From: a bacterium
GTDB taxonomy: Bacteria; Planctomycetota; J058; JAJDCP01
DNA: 7,536 bases
Direction: 5' to 3'
Assembly (NCBI GenBank): GCA_030428695.1
Contig: JAUIEM010000441.1
Location: forward strand, 1 to 7,536
A program made the translations under genes and the position numbers. Positions 6,444 through 7,536 of the stretch are shown piece by piece. Every line of letters begins with the position of its first letter. Position 1 is the first letter of the stretch. The notes below the pieces were generated by a model, which was not told where the DNA came from, made no database searches, and saw only the letters and a program-made list of their open reading frames with translations.

Positions 6444-7536
<1,093 letters not shown>

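Overview
The window comes from a very GC-rich bacterium. I would place it in Planctomycetota, with Myxococcota as the alternative. The reasons are a membrane-anchored Ser/Thr kinase with a DWG (not DFG) magnesium loop and a long helical, TPR-like exterior part, an ECF sigma factor directly behind it, and a PilT-type ATPase. This placement is inferred from gene style; no rRNA or other marker is present.

Layout: 1-3327 (+) is the 3' part of a large receptor-like Ser/Thr protein kinase that enters from the left edge. After 58 bases, 3386-3934 (+) is a complete 182-residue ECF sigma factor with a clear Shine-Dalgarno; the two probably form a signalling operon. Three genes on the opposite strand converge on it. 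From the right edge these are a 5'-truncated pilT (6444-7536), a secreted two-domain protein (5232-6266; TapB/DUF3108-like region plus BsuPI-like region, proline-valine tail), and an unrecognised basic helical protein with seven cysteines (3953-5092). The sigma-factor gene and the last of these end only 18 bases apart, tail to tail.

Non-coding stretches are short. The 139-base gap 5093-5231 holds two copies of one hairpin (arms GCCGGGCG/CGCCCGGC, five-base loops). One lies just after the stop of the secreted-protein gene, and the other sits two bases ahead of the Shine-Dalgarno of the next gene. The 177-base gap 6267-6443 holds a small palindrome near the start of the secreted-protein gene and no convincing terminator or sigma-70 promoter. 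No tRNA, rRNA, CRISPR array, insertion sequence or attachment site was seen.

How the genes may work together: the kinase could sense an envelope signal and act on the adjacent sigma factor, whose region 2.2 has lost some of its usual acidic residues and carries a serine there. The minus-strand genes show no obvious functional link to that pair. No wholly new system is evident. The best leads are the kinase-sigma pair, the twin hairpins, the domain fusion in the secreted protein, and the orphan cysteine-containing protein.
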